From Flavobacteriales bacterium CG_4_9_14_3_um_filter_32_8 (GTDB taxonomy: Bacteria; Bacteroidota; Bacteroidia; Flavobacteriales_E; Vicingaceae), in the NCBI GenBank assembly GCA_002790175.1, contig PFUQ01000019.1:922-8136 (forward strand): DNA of 7,215 nt, written 5' to 3'. Below are positions 1 through 4,966 of this stretch, in pieces (the first letter of the stretch is position 1; the number at the start of each line of letters is the position of its first letter). The notes under the pieces are model-generated. The model ran no database searches. It saw only the letters and a list, made by a program, of their open reading frames with translations, and was not told the DNA's origin. The position numbers were made by a program, and so were the translations under genes.

Positions 1-593
1 TTCTTGGCGATTTTAATGATAATTTATGCGTTAAAGCCTATCGGTTGCTTCAACAAGATTTTTTAATCCCAGCTGTTAAAATTCATTTGCACAAAGTAAT
101 TCCAATTGGAGCGGGTTTAGGTGGAGGTTCAGCTGATGCCGCATTTATGTTAAAAATTTTAAATGAATTGTTTAATCTAAATATAACAACCAATCAATTA
201 ATAAATTACGCTCAAAAACTTGGGAGTGATTGTGCTTTTTTTATTAAAAATAAACCTATTTATGCTTTTCATAAAGGAGATGAATTTGAAGAAGTAGCGT
301 TGGATTTATCTTCTTATACTATTTCAATAGAATATCCTAACATTCACATTAATACTGCCGAAGCTTATCGAGAAATTAGTCCAAAAAAATCAACAACCAA
401 TTTAAAAGAATTAATTAAATCACCAATTCATAACTGGAAATCAACAATAAAAAATGATTTTGAAGAATCAATATTTCCAAATCATCCTGAAATTGAAAGT
501 TTGAAACAAGAAATGTACAAAAAAGAGGCACTTTATGCTTCTATGACTGGAAGTGGTTCTGCTGTTTATGGAATATTTAAAAAACAACTGTAA
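1..593 (+). CDS. ispE: 4-diphosphocytidyl-2-C-methyl-D-erythritol kinase, 5'-truncated by the window
   Basis: IspE is a cytoplasmic GHMP-superfamily kinase. It phosphorylates the 2-hydroxyl of CDP-methylerythritol with ATP, the fourth step of the MEP route to isopentenyl diphosphate. The reading frame is open from the window edge (first whole codon at base 3), so the N-terminus, including the family's conserved early Lys, lies outside. What remains is 196 codons. A TTG at 45-47 lies in mid-domain and is not the start, because the upstream codons read LGDFNDNLCVKAYRLL, which is typical IspE sequence. Visible motifs are the glycine-rich ATP loop GAGLGGGSADAA (bases 108-143), the LGSDCAFFI segment whose Asp (228-230) matches the catalytic Asp of the family, and the C-terminal GHMP motif MTGSGSAVYGIF (543-578). 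It ends in TAA, 59 bp before the convergent msrB stop, with no convincing terminator between them. It implies that this organism uses the MEP pathway. Assignment is firm. Confidence 0.95.
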   Translation, partial: LGDFNDNLCVKAYRLLQQDFLIPAVKIHLHKVIPIGAGLGGGSADAAFMLKILNELFNLNITTNQLINYAQKLGSDCAFFIKNKPIYAFHKGDEFEEVALDLSSYTISIEYPNIHINTAEAYREISPKKSTTNLKELIKSPIHNWKSTIKNDFEESIFPNHPEIESLKQEMYKKEALYASMTGSGSAVYGIFKKQL

Positions 594-652
594 CTTTTTA
601 CAACATCCATTACCAAGTATTACGAAAATGTAGCTATATCAACTACTCATTT

Positions 653-1114
653 TTATTTCTTCATTTTTCCCCACTCTTGTATAGAAACAAATTTTAAAGA
701 AACAGAGTTAACACAATGTCGGGTGTTTTTAGGCGTATATTTTTCACCTTCAAAAACATGCCCTAAATGCCCTTTACAGTTACTACAAACGATTTCAATT
801 CTACTTCCATCTTTATCCAGTACTCGAGTAACATGACCTTCAATTTCATCATCAAAACTAGGCCAACCACAATGTGAAGGAAATTTGTCTGCTGAATTGT
901 ATAAAGGATAATTACATTGTTTGCATAAATACACACCTTGTGCTTTATGGTCGGTATATTCACCAGTAAATGGACTTTCGGTGCCTTTGTTGATGATTAC
1001 CTGTTTTTCAAAATCAGTTAGTTTATTTTTTTTCAGTTCGTTTTGAGCCATGGTCGTTTTAGTCATTAATAGTACAAAAATAACGAATGTTAATTGTTTG
1101 AAATTGATATTCAT
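653..1114 (-). CDS. msrB: Peptide-methionine (R)-S-oxide reductase MsrB with N-terminal signal peptide
   Basis: MsrB reduces the R epimer of methionine sulfoxide in oxidised proteins. The 153-aa product starts with a hydrophobic segment (about residues 6-18, VIFVLL core) and a likely signal peptidase I site after TTMA (residue 23), so it is predicted to be exported, unlike the cytoplasmic MsrB of E. coli. The mature part is a complete SelR domain. Two CxxC pairs (C64/C67 and C110/C113) should bind structural zinc. HCGWPSF (81-87) and GHLGHVF (115-121) are family signatures. C134 in RHCVNSVSL is the catalytic Cys (Cys form, not Sec). C82 is a possible partner for disulfide recycling, which I infer only. 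The ATG at 1114 is preferred because it supplies the basic, hydrophobic signal start. The gene is monocistronic here and divergent from the lipoprotein operon at 1380. No clear TAnnTTTG promoter was found upstream, although the heptad-repeat hairpin lies there. Confidence 0.95.
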   Translation of the reverse strand: MNINFKQLTFVIFVLLMTKTTMAQNELKKNKLTDFEKQVIINKGTESPFTGEYTDHKAQGVYLCKQCNYPLYNSADKFPSHCGWPSFDDEIEGHVTRVLDKDGSRIEIVCSNCKGHLGHVFEGEKYTPKNTRHCVNSVSLKFVSIQEWGKMKK

Positions 1115-1140
1115 AGACGCTATTTAGAGTTTATTTATAA

Positions 1141-1223
1141 AGTCTGCAGTCCTCAATCTTCAGTTGGCAAAGGTTTCTGCAAAGTGTTGTTTTTTGCTAA
1201 TTGCCAACTGTAGATTGCTGATT
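1141..1223. repeat. Inverted repeat built of phased 7-bp units
   Basis: The left arm (1148-1170) and the reverse complement of the right arm (1201-1223) match at 19 of 23 positions. The inner 17 bp (1154-1170 against 1200-1216 as its complement) differ at one base. The arms can be read as 7-bp units, AGTCCTC-AATCTTC-AGTTGGC on the left and AATCAGC-AATCTAC-AGTTGGC on the right (minus strand), with a further AGTCTGC unit at 1141-1147. The loop is about 30 nt. It lies between the divergent msrB and DUF4920 genes. It could be a dispersed intergenic repeat, a transcript-stabilising hairpin or a protein site; the sequence does not say which. Confidence 0.75.
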
Positions 1224-1280
1224 TGTTTGCAAAAAAATCATACAGTATAGTTCAACCTCTTGACTAAATGGACAGTCTTA

Positions 1281-1299
1281 AATTAGATTCAATCTAATT
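1281..1299. promoter_or_regulatory. Perfect 19-bp palindrome upstream of the DUF4920 promoter (possible operator)
   Basis: Nine-base arms AATTAGATT and AATCTAATT flank a single central C. The palindrome lies 21 bp before the proposed -33 TTG of the DUF4920-cytochrome operon, where an activator or repressor dimer could bind. It has no T-run or useful loop, so it is not a terminator. In a sequence this AT-rich a chance palindrome is possible, so the operator role is inference. Confidence 0.4.
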
Positions 1300-1320
1300 A
1301 ACGAAGTTACCTAAATAAAA

Positions 1321-1352
1321 TTGGATTAGAATAATTTAAAAAACTAAATTTG
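1321..1352 (+). promoter_or_regulatory. Bacteroidota-type promoter of the DUF4920-cytochrome operon
   Basis: TTG at 1321-1323 and TAAATTTG at 1345-1352 are separated by 21 bp. This fits the -33 TTG / -7 TAnnTTTG pattern of Bacteroidota primary sigma promoters. Transcription would start near 1357-1360 and give a short leader of about 20 nt ending in an A-rich stretch (CAAATTAAAATG), the usual translation start context in this group. It is the best-supported promoter in the window. Confidence 0.6.
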
Positions 1353-1379
1353 CTTTTTTAAACTAAAAACCAAATTAAA

Positions 1380-1889
1380 ATGAATAAGTATATCGTCATA
1401 GCAAGTACATTTTTGCTTTTTGCCTGCAACAATACTGAACAACCAGTTGAAGTTGTAGATGAAGTTAACGTTGAAATCACTAAACACGGCGAAGACATCA
1501 CCGAAGAAGGAGCCATTACTCCTGCTGAATTTTTAACTCAACTAGAAGGAAAAGATTCGTTAGCGACTAAATTAGCCACCACCATTGATGAGGTTTGTCA
1601 GAAAAAAGGATGTTGGATGATGTTAGATTTAGGAAACGGAACAGCGATGAGAGTTTCGTTTAAAGATTATGGTTTTTTTGTGCCTAAAGATGCTGCTGGA
1701 AAATTAGCAATTGTTCAAGGAGTTGCAAAAATGGATACCACCGATGTGGCTACTTTAAAACATTATGCAGAAGATGCCAAAGCTCCACAAGAAGAAATTG
1801 ATGCGATAACCGAACCAGAAATTAATTACTCTTTTGAAGCTGTAGGAGTTATTATTAAAGGAGAAAGCACCACACCAAATGAAGAATAA
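1380..1889 (+). CDS. DUF4920 domain-containing lipoprotein
   Basis: This 169-aa protein has a lipoprotein signal: a short MNKY start, a hydrophobic core and a lipobox LFAC with the lipidated Cys at residue 16. It is therefore expected to be anchored in the envelope facing the periplasm or exterior. An acidic linker (about 20-45) leads into a DUF4920 domain. Its hallmarks are all present: EVCQKKGCWM (71-80, with C73 and C78), FKDYGFFVPKD (94-104) and KHYAEDA (127-133, with H128 and D132). The biochemical function of the family is unknown to me. The paired cysteines with nearby conserved H and D could form a metal or redox site, which is inference. The start at 1380 directly follows the A-rich leader of a good promoter. 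The last 11 nt overlap the next gene, so the two are probably translationally coupled. Confidence 0.85.
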   Translation: MNKYIVIASTFLLFACNNTEQPVEVVDEVNVEITKHGEDITEEGAITPAEFLTQLEGKDSLATKLATTIDEVCQKKGCWMMLDLGNGTAMRVSFKDYGFFVPKDAAGKLAIVQGVAKMDTTDVATLKHYAEDAKAPQEEIDAITEPEINYSFEAVGVIIKGESTTPNEE

Positions 1890-2349
1890 ATCCTTAAAAA
1901 TTATAATGGGATGCTTTTTAGCATCCCTTTTTTTTGCTTGTTCTGCTAACGATAAAAAAGAGCAAAAAGAAAGTTGCACCACAACAACTTCTGCCATTAA
2001 CCCAAATGGTGATAGCGAATTGGCATTGTTAATGCGTCGGTTGCGTTTAAACACCGATTCCTTAAAACAATTAATTGCCAACAAAGAAGGAAATATTTCT
2101 GATGCATACATTGCGGAATTAGAACGAGCACATAGTGCCATTCCAACTGACCCAAATGTTAAAACACCAGAATTTACGGCATTTAACGATTTAATTATTA
2201 CTCAAGCAAAAGCTCTCCAAAATGCTTCTATAGAAAATAGAACAAAAGAATTTAATCAGTTAATTAATAGTTGTGTGAATTGCCACCTTCGTTTTTGCCC
2301 TGGACCCATTGAGGCAATTCAAAAATTGAACATTGTTAATCCAATTTAG
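1879..2349 (+). CDS. Monoheme c-type cytochrome-like lipoprotein (C-terminal CxxCH)
   Basis: This 156-aa protein begins MKNKSLKIIMGCFLASLFFAC, a basic start plus hydrophobic core with the lipidated Cys at residue 21. After a polar linker come mostly helical segments, then near the C-terminus CVNCH (132-136), a covalent heme c site, followed by RFCPGP (138-143). A heme motif at the C-terminal end of a helical domain resembles the four-helix cytochrome c'/c556 layout. M52 in LALLMRRL could be the distal ligand, which is inference. The likely role is electron transfer or heme sensing in the envelope; no partner oxidase or cytochrome is in the window. The ATG lies inside the last codons of the DUF4920 gene (11-nt overlap). 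Codons 10-19 also form a perfect intrinsic-terminator hairpin, so expression may be attenuated relative to the upstream gene. A later start at Met10 would lose the basic n-region and is less likely. Confidence 0.8.
   Translation: MKNKSLKIIMGCFLASLFFACSANDKKEQKESCTTTTSAINPNGDSELALLMRRLRLNTDSLKQLIANKEGNISDAYIAELERAHSAIPTDPNVKTPEFTAFNDLIITQAKALQNASIENRTKEFNQLINSCVNCHLRFCPGPIEAIQKLNIVNPI
1908..1935 (+). terminator. Intrinsic terminator-like hairpin inside signal-peptide codons
   Basis: GGGATGC (1908-1914), a 6-nt loop TTTTTA, GCATCCC (1921-1927) and eight T residues (1928-1935) make a perfect 7-bp stem with 5 GC pairs, followed by an unbroken U-tract. It starts 19 nt after the DUF4920 stop codon, the normal place for that gene's terminator. 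However, it lies within codons 10-19 of the next reading frame, where it encodes the hydrophobic GCFLASLFF. Ribosomes translating the second gene would open the stem, so read-through may depend on translation (attenuation-like). Confidence 0.65.
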
Positions 2350-2456
2350 AGTCTGTCTATAACGCCCGATTTATTCAAAGCTTTTATTTTTTTTTAAAGG
2401 TTTTCATGAGATCGCTTCGCTAAGTTCTTCGTTATTCTTGTTTTTAAAATCAGTCA

Positions 2457-2472
2457 TCCGTCAGCTGACGGA
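2457..2472. repeat. Perfect 16-bp palindrome TCCGTCAG/CTGACGGA
   Basis: The two 8-bp halves are exact reverse complements with no spacer. The palindrome is followed at once by the word ACAAACAAAGGCTAAAA, which recurs beside the GTTTGTGT palindromes at 2690-2779. It therefore looks like one variant stem within a common repeat module. Confidence 0.65.
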
Positions 2473-2502
2473 CAAACAAAGGCTAAAATTGCCATCGCTA
2501 CC

Positions 2503-2607
2503 GTTCATTGCGAAGCCCAAGCGTTGGATAAGAGCGTAGGAGCTGAAGCAATCTGCCCTTCGATTTGACAGATTGCTTCACTGCACTGCGTTCCGTTCGC
2601 AATGACG
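2503..2607. repeat. MITE-like interrupted inverted repeat (ATTGCGAA...TTCGCAAT)
   Basis: The outer arms TCATTGCGAA (2505-2514) and TTCGCAATGA (2596-2605) are exact complements. The inner arms TGAAGCAATCTG (2544-2555) and CAGATTGCTTCA (2569-2580) are 12-bp perfect complements around a 13-nt loop. The parts between outer and inner arms (about 29 and 15 bp) do not match each other. From memory, short palindromic intergenic elements with CATTGCGA ends and a GAAGCAATCT core are dispersed in many bacterial genomes, and this resembles them. No reading frame or transposase is present, so it would have to be mobilised in trans, if at all. Confidence 0.65.
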
Positions 2608-2676
2608 TTAATAAGGAGGGTGCCAACCCTTTTGCCTTCCAATACATCGCAATGACGATTATTAGCGAATTTTATC

Positions 2677-2779
2677 AAAGGTTATAGCCATCGTTTGTGT
2701 CACACAAACGATATCTTTTTTTTGTGAGGACACAAACAAAGGCTAAAAAGGTTATAGCCATCGTTTGTGTCACACAAAC
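2677..2779. repeat. 33-bp perfect direct repeat, each copy carrying a palindrome
   Basis: Bases 2677-2709 and 2747-2779 are identical over 33 bp with a 70-bp period. Each copy contains GTTTGTGT-C-ACACAAAC. In copy 1 the palindrome extends to 11-bp arms (2690-2712). Copy 1 is followed by eight T (2716-2723) and copy 2 by seven T (2787-2793). Either could act as a rho-independent terminator for + strand transcripts from the cytochrome operon; that role is inferred. Confidence 0.75.
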
Positions 2780-2850
2780 CCAACCCTTTTTTTAACTATA
2801 TTTGTTTGTAAATTAACGAACAAATACCGAAAATTGATTAAGCAGTAAGG

Positions 2851-2885
2851 AGTCAGAAGTCGGAAGACGGAAGTCAGAAGACCGA
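2851..2885. repeat. Five tandem degenerate 7-bp repeats
   Basis: The units are AGTCAGA, AGTCGGA, AGACGGA, AGTCAGA and AGACCGA, without gaps. The run lies 42 bp past the stop codon of the ATPase gene. Unlike the heptads at 1141-1223 there is no inverted partner nearby. It is purine-rich on the + strand, and no coding role is visible. Confidence 0.75.
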
Positions 2886-2926
2886 AATTGGGAGATACAG
2901 AGGGGTGAATTGGTTACACAAAATTT

Positions 2927-4216
2927 TCACTCACGCACTCCTTCAATAGCGTACAGCGGAATATTGGTTAACCATGTTTCTTTTCTATAAGGACTCATAG
3001 AGGTTCGTATGGCTGTTTTGGGTGAAAATTTTTCGACATACGTTTTTAAACTTTTAGATTTTAAGTTTTCTTCTGCTTTTACTTCAATTGGTATTATCTC
3101 GTTCTGATATTGGATTATAAAATCTATTTCTGCCGTAGTATCGGGCGTTGACCAGTAATACAAATCGTTTTTTATTTTAAGTTGTTGACCAACAAACTGC
3201 TCGGTTAACGCTCCTTTGTATTCGTGCAGAATAGTATTTTTTTCCAAAAGAATTTTTGGGTCTAAATTTCCAATAGCATTTAATAAACCTATGTCAACCA
3301 AAAATAATTTAAACGCATCAAAATCTGAATAAGCATTAAGGGGCATAGTAGGTTTTTTAATACGATTTACTTTTAAAACCAAACCTGCTGCAAGCAACCA
3401 ATTTATTGCCGATTCAAAATCTTTTGCCCGTGCTCTTTTTTTTATTTGTCCATAAATAAATTTTCTGTTTTCTTTTGCTAATTGTGCAATTATCGAATGC
3501 CAAACCAATCGTATTTTAGGCACTATTTCGTTTGGAGCATATTTAGCAAAATCATTTTCATAACCCATAATTATTTTTTGTTGTAAGCTTCGAACAGTAG
3601 TCAAATTTTTGTCAGTAATGTAATTTGCCACTACCTCTGGCATACCTCCAATAAAATAATACAAACGCAGCAACTCAACTAGTTTTGCGTGAAAACTATT
3701 CAGTACTTCCCAGTTTTTTAGTACTAATTGCTGAGCAAGTTTTTCTTCTCCAATGTTTTCTAAAAATTCTAAAAAACTGATTGGATACAATTGTAAAAAA
3801 TCGACTTTTCCTACTGGAAATGAGTTGTTTTCTTGCAAAGAGATTCCTAATAATGAGCCTGCTGATATTATATAATATTCGGGAGCGTTTTCGTAAAAAT
3901 ATTTTAATGCGGTCAATCCTTTTTCAACTTCTTGTATTTCGTCAAAAATAATTAAGGTATCTGTTGGGATTATTTTTGAATTCGTTTCAATTTCAAAAAC
4001 AGTTATTAATCGCTCAATATTAAAATCAGCAACAAATACTTCTTTGAGCCTTGTACTGCTTTCAAAATTCAAATACACCACTTGTTTAAATTCTTCTTTA
4101 CCAAATTCTTGCATTACCCAGGTTTTACCCACCTGTCGAGCCCCTTGAATTATCAATGGTTTTCTATTTGTTGAATTTTTCCAACGCTTTAAATCTTCAA
4201 CTAATTTTCTTTTCAT
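2927..4216 (-). CDS. AAA-type ATPase with DUF4143 / PD-(D/E)xK-like C-terminus
   Basis: This 429-aa protein belongs to the large family of prokaryotic ATPases in which an AAA_14 domain precedes DUF4143; physiological roles are mostly unknown. The N-terminal P-loop domain shows Walker A GARQVGKT (25-32), Walker B LIIFDE (88-93) and a sensor-like ISAGSLLG (117-124). Other family marks are YPISFLEFL (144-152), the FIGGMPEVV stretch (188-196) and NDFAKYAP (221-228). The C-terminus has GALTEQFVGQQL (335-346), YYW (353-355), AEIDFII (362-368) and IPIEVKA (375-381). D365 with E378-x-K380 matches a PD-(D/E)xK nuclease core, apparently intact. There is no signal peptide, so it is cytoplasmic. The ATG at 4216 gives the usual N-terminus. 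It stands alone, with repeats on both sides, which suggests an accessory gene. No antitoxin-like partner is visible in the window. Confidence 0.9.
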   Translation of the reverse strand: MKRKLVEDLKRWKNSTNRKPLIIQGARQVGKTWVMQEFGKEEFKQVVYLNFESSTRLKEVFVADFNIERLITVFEIETNSKIIPTDTLIIFDEIQEVEKGLTALKYFYENAPEYYIISAGSLLGISLQENNSFPVGKVDFLQLYPISFLEFLENIGEEKLAQQLVLKNWEVLNSFHAKLVELLRLYYFIGGMPEVVANYITDKNLTTVRSLQQKIIMGYENDFAKYAPNEIVPKIRLVWHSIIAQLAKENRKFIYGQIKKRARAKDFESAINWLLAAGLVLKVNRIKKPTMPLNAYSDFDAFKLFLVDIGLLNAIGNLDPKILLEKNTILHEYKGALTEQFVGQQLKIKNDLYYWSTPDTTAEIDFIIQYQNEIIPIEVKAEENLKSKSLKTYVEKFSPKTAIRTSMSPYRKETWLTNIPLYAIEGVRE

Positions 4217-4255
4217 CAGACTGTTTCTATTAGTACAGAGGTTGTTTTATTGATA

Positions 4256-4263
4256 CAAATATA
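4256..4263 (-). promoter_or_regulatory. Candidate -7 box of the ATPase gene promoter
   Basis: On the minus strand this reads TATATTTG, an exact match to TAnnTTTG, 39 bp before the ATPase ATG. The -33 position falls near 4281-4287, inside the first 32-bp repeat. There is no clean TTG there (the minus strand reads GTGTAAA), so promoter strength may depend on whatever binds the repeats. Confidence 0.45.
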
Positions 4264-4283
4264 GCAAATAATTATCTTATTTT

Positions 4284-4365
4284 ACACTTTTACGCACGAA
4301 TAAGTGTGGTTAAACACATTTTTACGTACGAATAAGTGTGTTTGATTACACTTTCCTGTACGAAT
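4284..4365. repeat. Three repeats with 32-bp period upstream of the ATPase gene
   Basis: The core GYACGAAT occurs at 4294-4301, 4326-4333 and 4358-4365, spaced exactly 32 bp. The first two units match at 20 of 21 bases (4288-4308 and 4320-4340); the third is degenerate outside the core. Unit 1 has inverted ends ACACTT/AAGTGT (4284-4289, 4302-4307). Unit 2 has AAACACA/TGTGTTT (4312-4318, 4337-4343). Thirty-two bp is close to three helical turns, so proteins bound at each unit would line up on one face of the DNA. The array overlaps and lies upstream of the expected -33 region, suggesting an operator array. Confidence 0.6.
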
Positions 4366-4513
4366 TTGCAAAAAACAAGAATCAATATTTTTGACTTCGA
4401 AGCATGATTTTAAGGTCAAGCCGAGCGATTACTTCAGCTCAATAAAATTGCAATTACACACATGAAATCGTTGATGCGAAGTGAAAAAATTAAGAAATTG
4501 AATATCGTTAATT
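4366..4513. other. Intergenic stretch with no gene
   Basis: I see no supported gene, terminator or promoter here. A 13-codon ATG frame on the + strand (4404-4445) is too short to credit. GATTACTTCAGCTC at 4427-4440 is, on the minus strand, 13/14 identical to 2540-2553 of the MITE-like element and may be a decayed fragment or chance. Confidence 0.5.
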
Positions 4514-4966
4514 CTATTGAGCAAGCATTTCTACATGAGGAATATTATCCTCTAAATACATTTCGCCAACTTGCGTAAAACCATGTTTGTTGTAAAAATT
4601 AAGTAAATACTGTTGGGCAGAAATTCTTATCGCTTGTTTGCCAAAATAATTTTCAATGAATTGAAACGATTCCTTCATCATTTCATCAGCAATTCCTTTT
4701 CCTCTAAATTCTTTTTTTAAAGCCACTCTTCCAATAGAAACCTCTTTGTAGGAAACACCTTGAGGTAAAATTCGAGAAACAGCAATGATTTGTCCTGTTG
4801 GTGTTTTTCCAAAAATGTGAAATGACTTTCTGTCTTTTTCATCTACCTCTTGGTAGGGACAGTTTTGTTCTACCACAAATATTGCTGTTCTTAACCGAAT
4901 AATTTCAAAAAATTCATCAACGGTGAGGTCTTTAAATGCTTTGGTTTTCCAAGTTACTTTCTCCAT
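4514..4966 (-). CDS. GNAT family N-acetyltransferase, ElaA-like
   Basis: This 150-aa cytoplasmic protein is predicted to transfer an acetyl group from acetyl-CoA to an unidentified substrate. The fold is a complete single GNAT domain of the ElaA subfamily. Visible signatures are LRTAIFVVEQNCPY with EVDEKD close behind (25-45), SIGRVALKKEFRGKGIADEMM (77-97, holding the acetyl-CoA pyrophosphate loop R88-G-K-G-I-A), RISAQQYLLNFYNKHGF (114-130) and EDNIPHVEM (139-147). The length is normal for the subfamily. The ATG at 4966 lies within the last codons of recQ, overlapping by 13 nt, and no independent promoter is apparent. It is therefore probably co-transcribed and translationally coupled with recQ. 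The link to DNA repair is by position only; ElaA substrates are not established to my knowledge. Confidence 0.9.
   Translation of the reverse strand: MEKVTWKTKAFKDLTVDEFFEIIRLRTAIFVVEQNCPYQEVDEKDRKSFHIFGKTPTGQIIAVSRILPQGVSYKEVSIGRVALKKEFRGKGIADEMMKESFQFIENYFGKQAIRISAQQYLLNFYNKHGFTQVGEMYLEDNIPHVEMLAQ

Larger units (their letters stand above)
2350..2926. repeat. Gene-free, repeat-rich intergenic region
   Basis: These 577 bp between the cytochrome gene and the convergent ATPase gene have no credible reading frame on either strand. Several repeats, annotated separately, occupy most of the middle: a perfect palindrome, a MITE-like inverted repeat, a 33-bp direct repeat and a heptad run. In addition, a 17-bp word ACAAACAAAGGCTAAAA occurs at 2472-2488 and 2732-2748, and TCGCAATGACG occurs at 2597-2607 and 2647-2657. 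A small hairpin AGGGT-GCCA-ACCCT (2617-2630) ends in TTT. The mosaic looks like nested or decayed non-autonomous repeats. The first 45 bases hold only an AT-rich stretch. Confidence 0.75.

Noticed and set aside
45..47. TTG as start codon of ispE
   Set aside because: The frame is open to the window edge and the upstream codons encode conserved IspE sequence, so the gene is simply truncated by the window.
594..652. Bidirectional terminator between convergent ispE and msrB
   Set aside because: The best hairpin is GTAG...CTAC with a 9-nt loop, too weak to support a terminator call.
763..963. 66-codon minus-strand open frame within msrB
   Set aside because: It lies entirely inside the well-supported msrB gene in another frame and shows no motifs.
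1755..2141. 128-codon open frame on the minus strand
   Set aside because: It is antisense to both lipoprotein genes, has no family motifs, and runs through the poly-T/terminator region; it is a shadow frame.
2797..2804. TATATTTG as a + strand promoter -7 box
   Set aside because: No TTG occurs at a suitable spacing upstream and no + strand gene follows, only the antisense of the ATPase gene.
4284..4365. Short CRISPR array
   Set aside because: The units are contiguous and partly degenerate, there are no distinct unique spacers, and no cas genes are present. Promoter position argues for regulatory repeats.
4404..4445. Thirteen-codon peptide gene on the + strand
   Set aside because: It has no ribosome-binding context, promoter or conserved features, and ORFs this short are expected by chance.
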